Assembly: GCA_947165745.1 (NCBI GenBank)
Contig: CAMVBO010000131.1
Location: 1 to 5,825, forward strand
From: an uncultured Clostridia bacterium
GTDB lineage: Bacteria; Bacillota_A; Clostridia; Christensenellales; Aristaeellaceae
Direction: 5' to 3'
DNA length: 5,825 nt
Shown here piece by piece: positions 5,729-5,825 of the stretch. The stretch's first letter is position 1; each line of letters opens with the position of its first letter. The notes beneath the pieces are model-generated. The model saw only the letters and a program-made list of their open reading frames with translations, was not told the origin of the DNA and ran no database searches. A program made the position numbers and the translations under genes.

Positions 5729-5825
5729 GCTGTCGCGAGGACAGGGGGTCAAAACCCTGAGGAAACGGCAGCGGCGAACCTTGAAAACGATACAGAGAGA
5801 CGAGAGAGAAACGGGTCGTTAAGCT
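5729..5825 (+). ncRNA. Probable rRNA transcription-unit leader with boxA-like motif, truncated at edge
   Basis: The stretch has no credible ORF. It holds two mutually exclusive hairpins, CTGTC/GACAG (5730-5734 with 5740-5744) and CAGGG/CCCTG (5742-5746 with 5755-5759). The motif GAACCTTGAAAAC (5776-5788) closely resembles the boxA-type antitermination element that precedes 16S and 23S rRNA in clostridia. The last eight bases, GTTAAGCT (5818-5825), resemble the first bases of bacterial 23S rRNA (GGUUAAG...). I infer the leader of an rRNA unit, perhaps of a 23S gene; with only eight bases the rRNA itself cannot be confirmed. Another structured RNA or leader is possible. Confidence 0.5.

Noticed and set aside
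5781..5819. A 12-codon TTG-started ORF in the plus-strand leader at the right edge
   Set aside because: The nearest purine-rich stretch is about 17 bases upstream and the TTG is part of the boxA-like motif.
1..5825. CRISPR array, tRNA genes, transposase or integrase, defence genes
   Set aside because: No regularly spaced direct repeats, no cloverleaf-like sequence and no coding frame with motifs of those families were seen on either strand.

Overview
The window reads as a piece of a GC-rich Firmicutes genome, most likely a clostridial gut-type bacterium. This is an inference from three things: strong AGGAGG/GGAGG ribosome binding sites, near-consensus vegetative (sigma-A) promoters in A+T-rich gaps between very GC-rich genes, and protein families (RsmF with its C-terminal domain, a YtvI/PerM-type AI-2E transporter, YegP) that are common there. 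No gene here is diagnostic of a genus.

All five protein genes lie on the minus strand, so transcription runs right to left. From the right end: a GTG-started, membrane-anchored extracellular solute-binding-like protein (5562-4318); a 286-base gap with a good promoter and a GC-rich, possibly folded leader; then a tight three-gene operon made of an AI-2E family (PerM/YtvI-like) membrane protein (4031-2784), a HAD-superfamily hydrolase (2787-2095, ATGA overlap) and an RsmF-type rRNA m5C methyltransferase (2091-748, 3-base gap). After a 170-base gap holding a very strong promoter comes a small two-repeat YegP/DUF1508 protein (577-197) with a long hairpin behind it. The leftmost ~100 bases hold three short perfect hairpins that look like an interspersed REP-type repeat.

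At the far right the direction flips. A textbook plus-strand promoter (TTGACA, 17 bases, TATACT) preceded by a duplicated A-tract block drives a ~95-base leader with a boxA-like GAACCTTGAAAAC motif. The leader ends in GTTAAGCT at the window edge, which resembles the 5' end of bacterial 23S rRNA. I read this as the promoter and leader of an rRNA transcription unit just outside the window. The window may stop there, and start in a repeat, because assemblies break at such repeats.

Functionally these are mostly housekeeping genes: a membrane exporter-like protein, a small-molecule phosphatase candidate and a ribosome modification enzyme in one operon, plus a stress-type small protein and an orphan binding protein. 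I found no defence system, CRISPR array, transposase or other clearly new system. The most open points are the rRNA-like leader at the right edge, the structured leader of the operon, and the orphan solute-binding protein with no lipobox and a proline-rich insert.
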